A stretch of 64,000 nucleotides of DNA from assembly GCF_000744815.1 (NCBI RefSeq), contig NZ_JQMQ01000005.1, positions 6,529,801 through 6,593,800 on the forward strand, in the 5' to 3' direction. The notes beneath the pieces were generated by a model that saw nothing but the letters and a program-made list of their open reading frames with translations, was not told where the DNA came from and searched no databases. Below are positions 63,245-64,000 of the stretch, one piece after another. Source of the stretch: Phaeacidiphilus oryzae TH49 (GTDB lineage: Bacteria > Actinomycetota > Actinomycetes > Streptomycetales > Streptomycetaceae). Position 1 is the stretch's first letter. The number at the start of each line of letters is the position of its first letter. The translations under genes and the position numbers were made by a program.

Positions 63245-64000
63245 TCAGGCCCGGCGGGCGGAGCGTCCGCGCCGGAGGCGGAGCAGCGGCACCAGGTTGA
63301 GGAGGAGGCCGATCCCGGCGACCACCGTCACCAGGTTGGCCCCCGGGCGGTAAGGCCCGAAGTCGGCACCGGTGTGCGCGGTCCCCGCGACCAGCGCGGT
63401 GACCAGGGCCAGCACCAGCGCGGCGCCCACCTGTCCGGAGGTCTGCACCAGGCCGGAGGCCAGGCCCTGCTCGGAGTCGTCGATCCCCTCGGTGGCCTGC
63501 GACATGATCGAGCTGAAGCCGAAGGCGAACCCGCCGCCCAGCAGCAGCATGGTCGGCAGCACGGTCGTGGCGTAGTGCGGGGTGCTGCCGGCGGTGGCCA
63601 GGAACCAGAGGTAGCCGAGGGTCAGCGAGGTCATCGAGGCGATGATCAGAGGGGCCGTGCCGAAGCGGTTGACCAGCCGGCCGACCAGCGGCGAGCCGAC
63701 CGCCACCACCACGCCCGCGGGCAGCAGTGCCAGCGCCATCCGCAGCGGCGACCAGCCCAGTCCGTCCTGCAGATACAGGGTCATCATGAACTGGAAGCTC
63801 ATGTAGGAGCCGAAGAGGGCGATGATGCTGAGGTTGGCCCGCACTGTGGAGCCGACCCGCAGGATGCCGAAGCGCACCAGCGGGTGCGGATGCCGCCGCT
63901 CGATCACCACGAAGGCGGTCAGCAGTGCGGCGGCGAGGAGGAACGAGCCCAGGGTGAGCGGCGCCGTCCAGCCGTGGCTGGGCGCCGCGACCACGGCGTA
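63245..64000 (-). CDS. MFS exporter, C-terminal part (DHA2 type), cut by the right edge
   Basis: The 251 residues present form the C-terminal half of a drug/proton antiporter: about seven hydrophobic helices, including LFGSYMSFQFMMTLYLQDGLGWSP, LLPAGVVVAVGSPLVGRLVNRFG and the motif C-like EQGLASGLVQTSGQVGAAL. The open frame continues past base 64000, so the start and N-terminal helices are missing. The substrate is unknown. Confidence 0.88.
   Translation of the reverse strand, partial: YAVVAAPSHGWTAPLTLGSFLLAAALLTAFVVIERRHPHPLVRFGILRVGSTVRANLSIIALFGSYMSFQFMMTLYLQDGLGWSPLRMALALLPAGVVVAVGSPLVGRLVNRFGTAPLIIASMTSLTLGYLWFLATAGSTPHYATTVLPTMLLLGGGFAFGFSSIMSQATEGIDDSEQGLASGLVQTSGQVGAALVLALVTALVAGTAHTGADFGPYRPGANLVTVVAGIGLLLNLVPLLRLRRGRSARRA

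Overview
The window is about 74% GC by eye. It uses many GTG starts, has overlapping GTGA/ATGA stop-start junctions, and carries conservon (Cvn) signalling genes, roadblock proteins and a labdane-type terpene cluster. Together these point to a streptomycete-like actinomycete (Streptomyces, Kitasatospora, Streptacidiphilus or a relative). All coordinates come from reading the sequence. No database search was run, so family names rest on motif recognition.

Layout. 1-8.8 kb is mixed housekeeping: partial FtsH, a VOC protein, a frameshifted D,D-carboxypeptidase, a Tat-exported phosphoesterase, an intradiol dioxygenase, a K+ channel, an orphan PspAA, and a divergent DinB/WYL-regulator pair. 9.0-11.2 kb is an operon of three roadblock/LC7 proteins plus a winged-helix-like protein. 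It converges on a minus-strand array (11.2-20.8 kb) in which a full conservon (CvnA-B-C-D plus a CYP157-like P450) runs directly into GGPP synthase, a class II diterpene cyclase, a P450 and a class I terpene synthase. 21.3-23.8 kb is a polar amino-acid ABC transporter. 23.9-31.3 kb holds a TylF-type methyltransferase, a PP2C phosphatase, a STAND ATPase without a DNA-binding domain, a xi-class GST, and a GvpZ/GvpY-like pair without gas-vesicle structural genes. 31.6-36.8 kb is a probable glutarate catabolic operon (LysR, AidB-like dehydrogenase, CaiB-type CoA-transferase, glutaryl-CoA dehydrogenase). 35.7-42.1 kb contains anmK, a sodium:solute symporter and a RecQ-phosphoribosyltransferase fusion, all with disturbed reading frames.

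42.3-50.5 kb carries an alcohol dehydrogenase, a secreted GH76 mannanase, an initiator tRNA, an L,D-transpeptidase, and a large Tat-exported GH78 rhamnosidase behind a clear promoter and a LacI-type palindrome. 50.6-58.8 kb is the most coherent metabolic locus. A minus-strand operon GNAT - N-acylamino-acid racemase - M20 amidohydrolase sits divergent from a PucR regulator, an N-acyl-D-amino-acid deacylase and an MFS carrier. A perfect 8-bp-arm palindrome lies between the two arms. The set fits uptake, N-acylation, racemisation and deacylation of D-amino acids to L-amino acids. 59-64 kb has two divergent hotdog thioesterases, a GH2 beta-mannosidase and a partial MFS exporter.

Four genes (the carboxypeptidase, the symporter, anmK and recQ) have reading frames that look broken by the loss of one base near G/C runs. 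This may reflect homopolymer errors in the assembly rather than biology, and should be settled before interpreting their C-termini.
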